14,951 bases of DNA from NCBI GenBank assembly GCA_946480055.1, contig CAMLID010000077.1, positions 1 through 14,951 on the forward strand. The letters are read 5' to 3'. Source of the stretch: an uncultured Lysobacter sp. (GTDB lineage Bacteria; Pseudomonadota; Gammaproteobacteria; Xanthomonadales; Xanthomonadaceae). Each line of letters begins with the position of its first letter. Position 1 is the first letter of the stretch. This document shows, piece after piece, positions 1 through 8,191 of the stretch. The notes under the pieces were generated by a model. That model saw only the letters and a program-made list of their open reading frames with translations, was not told the DNA's origin and made no database searches. A program made the translations under genes and the position numbers.

Positions 1-857
<857 letters not shown>

Positions 858-981
858 CTAACCGCGTTCAGGGCCAATGCGCGGCGCGAAGCGCGACCCA
901 AAGCGGGACCAATTTCCGACGTATTAACCCGGATCGATGCAGAATGCCGACAGCCCTGCCCGCCCCGTAGCCGGATACCGC

Positions 982-1638
982 ATGTCGACACCGTCCCCCG
1001 CGCCCACCCGCCCCAGCCTCGACCTGGCCGCCTGGCGGCCCTCACGCAAGGCGCTGTGGTGGGTCCTGGGCGCGTTCGCGCTGGGCCTGATCCTGTTCGC
1101 CCTGGTCTGGTCGCGCGCGCGCAAACACGACTTCTACCGCGCCGACGGCATCGCCCCGCCGACCGCGGCCGGTCCCGACTACGCGCCGCTGCCGGCGCCG
1201 ATGTCCGGCAACGAGGGCAGCGGCGTCGGCCCCGCGCCGCAGACCGCGCCTACCGGCAACGCCGACCAGCCGCGCCTGGTCGAGACCACCCCACCGCCGC
1301 GCCCGGCCGACGCCATCGCGCCCGCACGCCCGCAGGCGCCGCCGCCGGCCGCGGTCGCCAGTTCCGATCCCAAGCCGATCCCGGGCCAGAACCCTCCGCC
1401 GCGCTATCCGCCCCAGGCGCTGCGCCGCGGCGAGAGCGGCACCGTCACCGTTCGCGTGCAAATCGGTGCGGACGGCGTGCCGGGCGAGGTCAGCGTGGCC
1501 AACAGCAGCGGCTCGCGCCTGCTCGACCGTGCAGCCCAGGACGCGGTCCGGCGCTGGCGTTTCCGCCCGGCCCTGGCCAACGGCCAGCCGGTCGGCGGCA
1601 CTGTGATGGTCCCGATCACATTCGATGCCAGTCGCTGA
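982..1638 (+). CDS. Energy transducer TonB family protein, first of a tandem pair
   Basis: A 218-residue TonB-family protein expected to sit in the inner membrane and pass proton-motive energy to outer-membrane receptors. A short basic cytoplasmic N-terminus is followed by one membrane segment (about residues 25-43, ALWWVLGAFALGLILFALVW). Next is a Pro/Ala-rich periplasmic spacer (about 55-137), then a TonB C-terminal domain (about 138-216) with the family's YP motif (RYPPQALRRGE), GADGVPGEV, and DRAAQDAVRRWRFRPA. I use ATG 982 because it gives a cytoplasmic tail like that of the downstream paralogue. An in-frame ATG at 937 would add 15 residues, and neither has a good ribosome-binding site. 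The spacer is shorter than in E. coli TonB. No ExbB/ExbD partner is in the window. The family is clear; which receptor or machinery it serves cannot be told. Confidence 0.88.
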   Translation: MSTPSPAPTRPSLDLAAWRPSRKALWWVLGAFALGLILFALVWSRARKHDFYRADGIAPPTAAGPDYAPLPAPMSGNEGSGVGPAPQTAPTGNADQPRLVETTPPPRPADAIAPARPQAPPPAAVASSDPKPIPGQNPPPRYPPQALRRGESGTVTVRVQIGADGVPGEVSVANSSGSRLLDRAAQDAVRRWRFRPALANGQPVGGTVMVPITFDASR

Positions 1639-1663
1639 ACGCGTAACGCCGTAACCCCCTCCG

Positions 1664-1692
1664 CCTCACTCGCCGCTAACACCGGCGTGAGG
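1664..1692 (+). other. Bulged hairpin between the two TonB genes
   Basis: CCTCAC + GCCG (1664-1675, with a two-base TC bulge) pairs with CGGC + GTGAGG (1683-1692), leaving a seven-base loop. No T-run follows, so it is not a convincing intrinsic terminator. It could stabilise or separate the transcripts of the two TonB genes. Confidence 0.3.
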
Positions 1693-1741
1693 AAAGTCGA
1701 GTCGCCACCCGGAACACCGGGGACGATCGAGGAGGGACCAC

Positions 1742-2326
1742 ATGACGGACAACACGCTGGAACACCGCGACAACCGCCCACAAGCCACCGTGGACGCCGA
1801 CGCGCCTGCGCGCAACCGTGCCGGCCTCTGGCTGCTGGTGCTGCTGGCCGCGATCCTGCTGATCTGGTACGTGCTCAGCCAACGCACGCCGGCGCCGATC
1901 GCACTGCCTCCGGATGCCGGCGTACTGCCGGTGCCCACCGACGCCACCACGCCCACCGCCGGGCCCGAAGCCGACCGTAGCGAGCGCAAACCCGTCGCCA
2001 GCGCCGCCAAGCCCAAACCGACCAAACCGGCCGTGACCGTGCCGCGCGAGACCGCTCCCGAGCGGATCGCCAACCGCAGCCCGCAACCCGAGTACCCGGC
2101 CACCGCGCTGCGTCGCGGCGAAGGCGGCGACGTGCTGCTGCGGGTGAACGTGGGCGCCGACGGCATCCCGGGCGAGATCGACTTCGTCCGCCGCAGCAAC
2201 TCGCGCGAGCTCGACCGCGCCGCCCAGGACGCAGTGCGTCGCTGGCACTTCGCCCCGGCCACGCGCAACGGCAAGCCGGTACCGGCGGTGGTGGAAGTGC
2301 CGATCGAGTTCAAGCCGCAGGCCTGA
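1742..2326 (+). CDS. Energy transducer TonB family protein, second of a tandem pair
   Basis: A 194-residue TonB-family protein, paralogous to the gene just upstream. ATG 1742 is supported by a strong ribosome-binding site (GAGGAGGG, about 5-12 bases upstream). The order is a cytoplasmic tail of 28 residues, one membrane segment (about 29-45, LWLLVLLAAILLIWYVL), a short Pro/Lys/Ala-rich spacer (about 48-112), and a TonB C-terminal domain (about 113-192) with EYPATALRRGEGGD, GADGIPGEI and DRAAQDAVRRWHFAPA. The C-terminal halves of the two proteins are near-identical in the AQDAVRRW block, indicating tandem duplication, whereas the spacers and N-termini have diverged. With about 65 residues of spacer it is a very short TonB. 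It may be co-transcribed with its neighbour, although the 103-bp gap holds a hairpin. Partner proteins are not visible here. Confidence 0.9.
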   Translation: MTDNTLEHRDNRPQATVDADAPARNRAGLWLLVLLAAILLIWYVLSQRTPAPIALPPDAGVLPVPTDATTPTAGPEADRSERKPVASAAKPKPTKPAVTVPRETAPERIANRSPQPEYPATALRRGEGGDVLLRVNVGADGIPGEIDFVRRSNSRELDRAAQDAVRRWHFAPATRNGKPVPAVVEVPIEFKPQA

Positions 2327-2384
2327 ATGCGGTAGACCGCAGACCCGGCGAACCGCACGGATAGCAGGGATCGGGGGAGAGCGG

Positions 2385-2412
2385 GCTCCGGCCGCCGCAG
2401 GGCGGCCGGAGC
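2385..2412. terminator. 12-bp GC-rich hairpin downstream of the TonB pair
   Basis: GCTCCGGCCGCC (2385-2396) and GGCGGCCGGAGC (2401-2412) are perfectly complementary around a four-base GCAG loop. It lies 59 bases after the TonB stop codon and before a convergent gene. There is no T-tract on either side, so it may be a transcript-stabilising or Rho-assisted stop rather than a classical intrinsic terminator. Confidence 0.5.
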
Positions 2413-2441
2413 GATGTGATCGGCTGCAGCTATGTGATCAG

Positions 2442-2477
2442 CGCGATAGCGAAGGCGGTCCGGCCTTCGCTATCGCG
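2442..2477. terminator. 15-bp perfect hairpin, likely bidirectional stop between convergent genes
   Basis: CGCGATAGCGAAGGC (2442-2456) pairs perfectly with GCCTTCGCTATCGCG (2463-2477) around a six-base loop. It lies between the convergent second TonB gene and the O-antigen ligase gene. Its right arm runs into the first REP-like element. No T-run is present on either strand, so termination is inferred from position and stem strength only. Confidence 0.5.
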
Positions 2478-2546
2478 GCTTACGCCGTCCCACAGTGGGC
2501 GACGATGCATGGCCAGGGCTTCCTGCGGGAGCGGCGTAAGCCGCGA
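2473..2546. repeat. Inverted pair of REP-like elements (BIME-like)
   Basis: Two copies of the same short element face each other. The minus-strand copy is 2473-2495 and the plus-strand copy is 2523-2546, with core GGGAGCGGCGTAAGCCGCGA in the latter. The left copy lacks one G. Each contains a GCGGC/GCCGC stem around a GTAA loop, and the outer 15 bases of the two copies (2473-2487 and 2532-2546) are exact reverse complements. A third copy lies at 12512-12535. Intergenic, paired, hairpin-forming copies fit REP/BIME elements, which from memory are abundant in Xanthomonadaceae. Confidence 0.7.
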
Positions 2547-2614
2547 TGACGTCCCACCCAGGCCGAACCAGAGTCGATAGACCCGCGACCCGCGAGCCAG
2601 CCCCTGCCCCAGCC

Positions 2615-4105
2615 TCAGCCGCCGACGCCCTGCCCGCTCTCGCTACGACGCCGGATCAGGCCCCAGGCCAAACACGCGCCGAACAGGAACTCCAGCGGCG
2701 CACGGCCGTACTCGAAACGCCACAGCAGCGAATCGAAGTTGTTCGCCACCAGCACGATGCCGACGCTGCCGATCAGAGCCCAGAACCCGGCCACGGGCAC
2801 CAACCCGCGTCGCCAGGCCAGCAGGGCCTCGCGCAGCACCAGGGCGAACGCCAGTGCCAGCAGCGCGGCGCCGAGCGTGCCCAAGCCCACCAGCGCGTCC
2901 AGGTAGGTGTTGTGCAGGTGCATGTGATGCTGGCCGGCCATGTCGCGGCGGCTGTCGGCGATCAGGCTGGGCGTGGTGCGCAGGCCCCAGCCCAGCAGCG
3001 GCCGCTCCAGCCACTTCTCCACGCCCAGCCGGTACAGGGCCATGCGCACGCTTACGGCTTTGTTGTTGATCTGGGTCTGCTGTGCCGAGGCCGCGTCGGC
3101 GGGTTTCGCGCTGCCGGCGGCAGGCGCAGTCGGGGCGATGGCGACCGTGCCCGCGTCCGCGGCTTGCTGGGCCTCGGTCATCACGGTGTCGGAACCGGCG
3201 AAACGCGAGCTGATCAGATCGCGCGCCGCGAACAGCAACAGCACCGACACCAGCGCGGCAGCCAGCACCGGCAGCAGCGCGCCGATCGCGCTCGCGCCGC
3301 CGCGGCGGTACAAGTGCCAGGCATAGGCCAGGACCACCGGCGGCGTGACCGCGGCGAACGCCAGCCAGGCGCCGCGCGACTGCGAGAACAGCAGCAGGCA
3401 GAAGCAGCCCGCATAGGCGAGGAAACCGATCGCCAGCAAGGCGCGCCGGCCGGGTTCGCGCCGCTGTGCCCACAGCGCCATCAGCAGGCATAAGGCCAGC
3501 CAGCCGCCGACCGCCGCCAACTGACCGGTGAGATTTTCCGGGATGCCCAGATCGGCGCGCAGGCGGCCTGCCCACAAAGCCTCGCCCTGGGTCCACGGCA
3601 GATAGATCAGCACCGACAGCAACAGGCCCGCGCCCATCAGCACGACCAGGCGCGGAATCGCACGCGGCATCAGCGACAGCCACCAGCCGATCACGCAGGT
3701 GAACACGGCCAGCCGCACCAGCTTGCCCGCGGTCGACAGCTGCGAGGACAGCGGTATCGTCGGCGCCACGCTCACCGCCGCATATACCGCCTGGGCGATC
3801 AGGAACGCGATCAGCAGCGCCAGCGCACGCACTGCCGGTTGCGCCGACAGCTCGCGCCAGGGCCGGCGGCCGGCGCAGCACAACAACAGCAGCAGCACGC
3901 CGGCGCCGAGTTCCGGGCGCAGGTACAGGCCGATATCGGTCAGGGCGAAGAACGCCTGATACGCGAGCGCGAGCAAGGCGGCGCGGCGCAGCCACGGCGG
4001 CAGCTCGGCGGCGGTATCGGAGTACCAGGCCAACGGCGTCGCGCGCGGATCGCGCGCATCGGAGTTCCGGGCGATAGGGGCCATCGCGGTCGCGTTTTCA
4101 GCCAT
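2615..4105 (-). CDS. O-antigen ligase/polymerase family membrane protein (WaaL/Wzy_C-like)
   Basis: A 496-residue polytopic inner-membrane protein of the Wzy_C/WaaL superfamily. These enzymes transfer or polymerise lipid-linked glycans on the periplasmic face. There are about ten hydrophobic segments from residue 42 to 486. Family signatures are SQSRGAWLAFA (241-251), a loop arginine in SVRMALYRLG (352-361), LLGWGL (370-375) and HLHNTYLDALVGLG (396-409), where Arg and His residues are usually essential. The large periplasmic loop holds an Ala/Pro/Thr/Gln-rich insertion (about 305-347). Start ATG 4105 has no clear Shine-Dalgarno; ATG 4084 (MAPIAR) is an alternative. No glycosyltransferases or other LPS genes adjoin it, so lipid A-core ligation, polysaccharide polymerisation and protein O-glycosylation all remain possible. 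The 254-bp spacer before it (4106-4359) shows only GC-rich sequence with short CGTGTCGG repeats around 4289-4312. Confidence 0.82.
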   Translation of the reverse strand: MAENATAMAPIARNSDARDPRATPLAWYSDTAAELPPWLRRAALLALAYQAFFALTDIGLYLRPELGAGVLLLLLCCAGRRPWRELSAQPAVRALALLIAFLIAQAVYAAVSVAPTIPLSSQLSTAGKLVRLAVFTCVIGWWLSLMPRAIPRLVVLMGAGLLLSVLIYLPWTQGEALWAGRLRADLGIPENLTGQLAAVGGWLALCLLMALWAQRREPGRRALLAIGFLAYAGCFCLLLFSQSRGAWLAFAAVTPPVVLAYAWHLYRRGGASAIGALLPVLAAALVSVLLLFAARDLISSRFAGSDTVMTEAQQAADAGTVAIAPTAPAAGSAKPADAASAQQTQINNKAVSVRMALYRLGVEKWLERPLLGWGLRTTPSLIADSRRDMAGQHHMHLHNTYLDALVGLGTLGAALLALAFALVLREALLAWRRGLVPVAGFWALIGSVGIVLVANNFDSLLWRFEYGRAPLEFLFGACLAWGLIRRRSESGQGVGG

Positions 4106-4359
4106 GCGCGATCGTCTGCGCGGCTGCAGCGCGGCGGCGCGGTCGGGCGCGCTGTCGCCGCGCGAGCGTCTTCAGGCAGCGTGGGGGAAGCTGCATCGCG
4201 TTCGTCCTCTCGCAATCGCGCCGGGCCTGGCGCGAACCACGTCATGGCCGCCGCGCCGCGGGGGCGGTGGGCGACGGCCGTTACTTCCGTGTCGGTCGTG
4301 TTGTCGTGTCGGCAGTACCGCCGCTCGCGGGTGCGGGCGGCGGGAGAAGTCTAGCGAAA

Positions 4360-5697
4360 CTACACGTAGCTGGCTGTCTGCAAACCCAACGCCGCGCGCA
4401 ATTCGAGACCCGACGCACGCGCCAGCGTCTCGAAGCCCGGAAACGAAGTCGCCACATTCGCGACATCGCCGATACGCACTTCGCCGCTGGCGCATTGGGC
4501 CGCGACCGCGAAGCTCATCGCGATGCGGTGGTCGCCGTGACTGTCGACCGTACCGCCGCGCAGGGTGCCGCCGTCGATGATCGCGCCGTCCGGCGTTTCA
4601 TCGATATGCGCACCTAAATTACGTAAACCTTGTGCCATGGTCGCGATCCGATCGGATTCCTTGACCCGCAATTCGGCCGCACCAGAGATCACGCTGCGCC
4701 CCTGCGCGCAGGCCGCGGCCACGAACAGCGCCGGGAATTCGTCGATCATGTCCGGCACCAGCGCCACCGGCACCTCGATGCCGTGCAAGGGCGCATGCCG
4801 CACCAGCAGATCGGCGACCGGTTCGCCGCCCTCCTCGCGCGGGTTCTGTTCGCGGATGTCCGCGCCCATCAGCCGCAACGCGGCAAGCAGGCCGGTGCGG
4901 CGCGGGTTCATGCCGACCGCTTCCAGCAACAGTTCCGAACCCGGCACCACGCTGGCGGCGACCAGGAAGAACGCGGCCGAGGAAAAATCCGCCGGCACCG
5001 CGACGTCGGTGGCGCGCAGCGCATGCCCGCCGCTCAGGCGCGCGTAGCCTGGCGCGAACTCGATCGGCCAGCCGAACGCGGCCAGCATGCGTTCTGTGTA
5101 GTCGCGGGTCGGGTGCGGTTCGCGCACCACGGTCTCGCCGCGCGCGTACAGGCCGGCCAGCAGCAGCGCCGATTTCACCTGCGCGCTGGCCACCGGCAAG
5201 GTGTAGTCGATGCCTTGCAGCACGCTGCCGCCGTGGATGCGCAGCGGCGGCAAGCCGCCGTCCGCACTGTCGATACGGGCGCCCATCGCCGCCAGCGGCT
5301 CGGTGACGCGCCGCATCGGCCGCTTGGACAGGGACTCGTCGCCGATCAGCACCGAATCGAAGCCCTGCCCGGCCAGCACGCCGGCGAGCAGACGCATGCC
5401 GGTGCCGGCGTTGCCGCAGTCCAGCGCTTCGCCGCTGCCGCGCAGGCCGTGCAGGCCGACGCCGTGGACGATGCGTTCGCTGGCGCTGGGAGTGTCGATG
5501 CGCACGCCCAGGCGCTCGAACACCCGCGCGGTGGCGCGAGTGTCCTCGCCTTCGAGAAAGCCGCTGACCCGGGTCGTGCCCTCGGCCAGCGCGCCGAGCA
5601 TGACCGCGCGATGCGAGACCGACTTGTCGCCCGGCACCCGCAGGCGTCCGCGCAAGGGCGTGCCGCGCGCGGCGATCCAATCCTGGCGGGCGCTCAT
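4360..5697 (-). CDS. aroA: 3-phosphoshikimate 1-carboxyvinyltransferase (EPSP synthase)
   Basis: Sixth step of the shikimate pathway: joins phosphoenolpyruvate to shikimate 3-phosphate in the cytoplasm. The 445-residue protein matches the family length. Visible motifs are PGDKSVSHRAVML (22-34, with substrate-binding Lys25), DCGNAGTGMRLL (93-104), SKRPMRRV (124-131), SAQVKSALLLAGL (171-183), TRDYTERML (197-205), PDMIDEFPAL (315-324, catalytic-type Asp) and LRVKESDRI (343-351). The sequence is of the type with SAQVK, but carries Gly in the GNAGTG loop where the glyphosate-tolerant CP4 enzyme has Ala. The start at ATG 5697 overlaps the hisC stop as ATGA, a classic translational coupling. A much longer in-frame extension upstream lies inside hisC and is not real. 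It is the last gene of the pheA-hisC-aroA unit. Identity is very secure. Confidence 0.97.
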   Translation of the reverse strand: MSARQDWIAARGTPLRGRLRVPGDKSVSHRAVMLGALAEGTTRVSGFLEGEDTRATARVFERLGVRIDTPSASERIVHGVGLHGLRGSGEALDCGNAGTGMRLLAGVLAGQGFDSVLIGDESLSKRPMRRVTEPLAAMGARIDSADGGLPPLRIHGGSVLQGIDYTLPVASAQVKSALLLAGLYARGETVVREPHPTRDYTERMLAAFGWPIEFAPGYARLSGGHALRATDVAVPADFSSAAFFLVAASVVPGSELLLEAVGMNPRRTGLLAALRLMGADIREQNPREEGGEPVADLLVRHAPLHGIEVPVALVPDMIDEFPALFVAAACAQGRSVISGAAELRVKESDRIATMAQGLRNLGAHIDETPDGAIIDGGTLRGGTVDSHGDHRIAMSFAVAAQCASGEVRIGDVANVATSFPGFETLARASGLELRAALGLQTASYV

Positions 5698-6854
5698 GCG
5701 CGCACCGCGTCCAGCGCGGCCAGCAGCCGGCGGTTCTCGTCGGCGTCGCCGACGGTGATGCGCAGGCAATCGCCCAGGCCGTAGCCGCCCATCGGCCGCA
5801 GCACCACGCCGCGCGCGATCAGCTCGGCCTCGATGCGCGCGGTGTCGGCGCCGAATTCGACCAGGACGAAGTTGGTCTGCGACGGGAACACGTGCAGGCC
5901 GCGCTCGCTCAAGGCGGCGCTCAGCGCGGCGCGTTGTTCTGCGTTGCGTGCGCAGGCCGAAGCCAGGTGCGCCTCGTCGCCCAGCGCGGCCTCGCACGCG
6001 GCCAGGGCCGGGCCGTTGACGTTGAAGCTCTCGCGCAGGCGCTCCATCACCGCGACCAGTCCCGGCGCTGCCAGCAGATAGCCCACGCGCAGCCCTGCCA
6101 GACCGTAGGCCTTGCTGAAGGTGCGGGTGACGGCGAGGTTCGGATGGTTCGCGAGCAGTTCGACCGCGCTGGCGTACTCCGGCGCATCTGCCATTTCGGC
6201 ATAAGCCTCGTCCATCACCACGATCGTCTCGCTCGGCACCTTGGCCAGGAACGCTCGCAGCGCCTCGCGGCCGAACCAGGTGCCGGTCGGATTGTTGGGA
6301 TTGGCCACATAGACCAGACGCGTCTGCGGCCCGATCGCCGCGGCGATCGCGTCCAGGTCGTGCCCGGCCGGCATCGCCGCGCTGCGCGGCAGCGCCTCGA
6401 CGATGCGCATGCTCGCGCCGGCGGCCTGGGTCGCCAGCGCGAACACCGCGAAGCCGTAGCGCGAGAACACCACCTCGTCGCCCGGCCCGGCGAACACTTG
6501 CGCCAGTTGCATCAGCAGTTCGTGCGAGCCGTTGCCGAGCAGCAGCTGCGCGGTCGCGACACCGTGTTTGGCCGCCAACGCACGCTTGAGATCGGCGCCG
6601 AGCGGATCGGGATAGCGATGCAACTGATCGAGTTGGGCCAGCACCGCTTGCTTCGCTCGCGGCGACGGCCCGTAGGGATTCTCGTTGGAACCCAGCTCGA
6701 CCAGATGCTCGGCGCCGAACTTGCGCCGCAGCGCGACCAGGTCGTGACCGGGGTCGTAGGCGCGCAGGCGCTGCACGCCGGCTTGCGCGCGCGCGGCGAA
6801 CCAGGCCTCGTCGAAGGCCGGCGTCGCCGCCGGCAAGGACGGCGCCGCGCTCAA
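5694..6854 (-). CDS. hisC: Histidinol-phosphate/aromatic aminotransferase, PLP-dependent fold type I
   Basis: Transaminates histidinol phosphate (histidine pathway) and, in many relatives, aromatic keto acids such as phenylpyruvate. The 386-residue protein has SNENPYGPSPRA (56-67), RYPDP (80-84), GNGSHELL (107-114), NPNNPTG (185-191), DEAYAE (215-220), the PLP lysine in TFSKAYGLAGLR (Lys248), and the C-terminal RITVG. The only starts that retain the conserved FAARAQAGVQRLRAYDPG beginning are TTG codons. I chose TTG 6854 because it overlaps the pheA stop as TTGA with a GGTGG just upstream; TTG 6836 is the alternative, and GTG 6776 would cut into conserved sequence. Lying between pheA and aroA suggests a major role in aromatic amino acid synthesis, like the HisC2/HisHb proteins of pseudomonads. 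It cannot be told from this window whether another hisC sits in a his operon. Confidence 0.93.
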   Translation of the reverse strand: MSAAPSLPAATPAFDEAWFAARAQAGVQRLRAYDPGHDLVALRRKFGAEHLVELGSNENPYGPSPRAKQAVLAQLDQLHRYPDPLGADLKRALAAKHGVATAQLLLGNGSHELLMQLAQVFAGPGDEVVFSRYGFAVFALATQAAGASMRIVEALPRSAAMPAGHDLDAIAAAIGPQTRLVYVANPNNPTGTWFGREALRAFLAKVPSETIVVMDEAYAEMADAPEYASAVELLANHPNLAVTRTFSKAYGLAGLRVGYLLAAPGLVAVMERLRESFNVNGPALAACEAALGDEAHLASACARNAEQRAALSAALSERGLHVFPSQTNFVLVEFGADTARIEAELIARGVVLRPMGGYGLGDCLRITVGDADENRRLLAALDAVRA

Positions 6855-8074
6855 GCGATCGCCACCGGGTACGAGCCCAGCACCTTCACTTCGTGGGCCA
6901 GTTCCTGCAGTTCTTCCAGCGCATCGCGCATCGCCTCTTCCTGGACGTGGCCGCCGATGTCGACGAAGAACGCGTACTGCCAGCGGCCGGTGTGGCCGGG
7001 ACGCGACTCGATCCGGTTCATGCTCAGGCCGCGCTTGGCGAACGGCGACAGCACGTTGTAGAGCGCGCCGGGCTGGTCCTTGATGAAGATCAGCAGCGAG
7101 GTGCGGTCGTTGCCCGAGGGGGTGAACAGCTCGCGCCCGATCACCAGGAAGCGGGTGGTGTTGTCGGGACGGTCCTCGATCGGGCCGGCGACGTTCTTCA
7201 GACCATAGACGTTGCCGGCGCTGGCGCCGGCGATAGCGGCGGCGTCGTCGGCGTTGCGCGCGCGGCGCGCGGCCTCGGCGTTGCTCGACACCGCGATCTT
7301 CTCCGCCTTGGGCAGGTACTCGCGCAGCCAAGCCTTGCACTGGGCGAACGACTGCGGGTGCGAGTAGACGCGCTCGATGTCCTCGATCCGGCCGCTGCGC
7401 GAGAGCAGGTGCTGGTGCACGCGCAGCTCGACTTCGCCGGAGATCTTCAGCTTCGAGGTCAGGAACATGTCCAAGGTCGACTGGATCGTGCCCTGGGTCG
7501 AATTCTCGACCGGGACCACGCCGAAATCGGCGTTGCCGGCTTCGACTTCCTGGAACACTTCCTCGATGCTGGCCAGCGGCAGGCCGTGGATCGAATGGCC
7601 GAAGTGCTTGAACGCCGCCTGCTGCGAATGGGTGCCTTCCGGACCCAGGAAGCCGATCTTGAGCGGTTCCTGCTGGGCCAGGCAGGCCGACATGATTTCG
7701 CGGAACAGCCGCACCAGCACTTCGTCGTTGAGCGGACCGTCGTTGCGGTCGACCACCCGGCGCAGCACCTGGGCCTCGCGCTCGGGGCGGTAGTAATCCA
7801 CCGCCGCGGCGAGCTTGCCCTTGGCCTTGCCGACCTGGTTGGCGAACTGGGCGCGCTCGGCGATCAGCTGCTGGATGTGCTGGTCGATGCCGTCGATGCG
7901 GGTTCGCAGCGTCGGCAGGTCCAGCGCCGGGGTTTCCGGCACGGGCACGCTCAACGGTTTGGCCGGGACGGTCTTGCGTTTGACCGACTTGGCGGCCTTG
8001 TCAGCCTCGGCCGCCGCCGGCTTGCGCTTGGCGGCCGGCTTCGACTCGGCGGGCTTGTTGGGTTTCTTTGCCAT
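6851..8074 (-). CDS. pheA: Bifunctional chorismate mutase/prephenate dehydratase (P-protein)
   Basis: Converts chorismate to prephenate and then phenylpyruvate, committing carbon to phenylalanine. The 407-residue protein carries, in order: a Lys/Ala/Pro-rich tail (1 to about 45); an AroQ chorismate mutase domain (about 52-137: LRTRIDGIDQHI, ERAQFANQVGKAKG, YYRPEREAQVL, FREIMSACLA); a prephenate dehydratase domain (about 138-313: GFLGPEGTHSQQAA, VPVENSTQGTI, and the catalytic TTRFLVIG); and a C-terminal ACT domain (about 325-403) with the phenylalanine-sensing motifs GALY and ESRP. Feedback inhibition by phenylalanine is therefore expected. I start at ATG 8074 (MAKKPNKP); an in-frame ATG at 8125 would add 17 unlikely residues that overlap a palindrome. 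It overlaps hisC downstream by TTGA and is separated from serC by 216 bp rich in hairpins. The basic tail is absent from E. coli PheA. Confidence 0.96.
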   Translation of the reverse strand: MAKKPNKPAESKPAAKRKPAAAEADKAAKSVKRKTVPAKPLSVPVPETPALDLPTLRTRIDGIDQHIQQLIAERAQFANQVGKAKGKLAAAVDYYRPEREAQVLRRVVDRNDGPLNDEVLVRLFREIMSACLAQQEPLKIGFLGPEGTHSQQAAFKHFGHSIHGLPLASIEEVFQEVEAGNADFGVVPVENSTQGTIQSTLDMFLTSKLKISGEVELRVHQHLLSRSGRIEDIERVYSHPQSFAQCKAWLREYLPKAEKIAVSSNAEAARRARNADDAAAIAGASAGNVYGLKNVAGPIEDRPDNTTRFLVIGRELFTPSGNDRTSLLIFIKDQPGALYNVLSPFAKRGLSMNRIESRPGHTGRWQYAFFVDIGGHVQEEAMRDALEELQELAHEVKVLGSYPVAIA

Positions 8075-8113
8075 GTTCGTCTCGTGGGTCCGGGGCGTTA
8101 CTAGCCAGCCGGG

Positions 8114-8128
8114 GTAGTGCTGCACTAC
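8114..8128. promoter_or_regulatory. 15-nt perfect palindrome upstream of pheA (possible operator)
   Basis: GTAGTGC-T-GCACTAC is a perfect 7+1+7 dyad, 40 bases upstream of the chosen pheA start, in the serC-pheA spacer. An operator or a small transcript hairpin is possible. I do not recognise a known regulator's site: it does not match the TyrR or TrpR consensus. Confidence 0.35.
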
Positions 8129-8191
8129 GACGATTTCTTATCGCTCGCTGAAGATCTGCGACGCGATCCAGAGGTCGTTGCAGCCGTCCCT

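Noticed and set aside
2414..2439. Two ATGTGATC direct repeats suggesting a CRP/Clp-type site
   Set aside because: They are direct, not inverted, repeats and lie downstream of genes between convergent ends, so an activator site is unlikely.
3940..4245. Possible small minus-strand gene upstream of the O-antigen ligase
   Set aside because: Overlaps the ligase start, has no ribosome-binding site and no recognisable composition; nothing supports it.
4360..5697. AroA as a glyphosate-tolerant class II enzyme
   Set aside because: SAQVK is present, but the loop is GNAGTG rather than GNAATG and RDYTE replaces RDHTE, so tolerance cannot be claimed from sequence.
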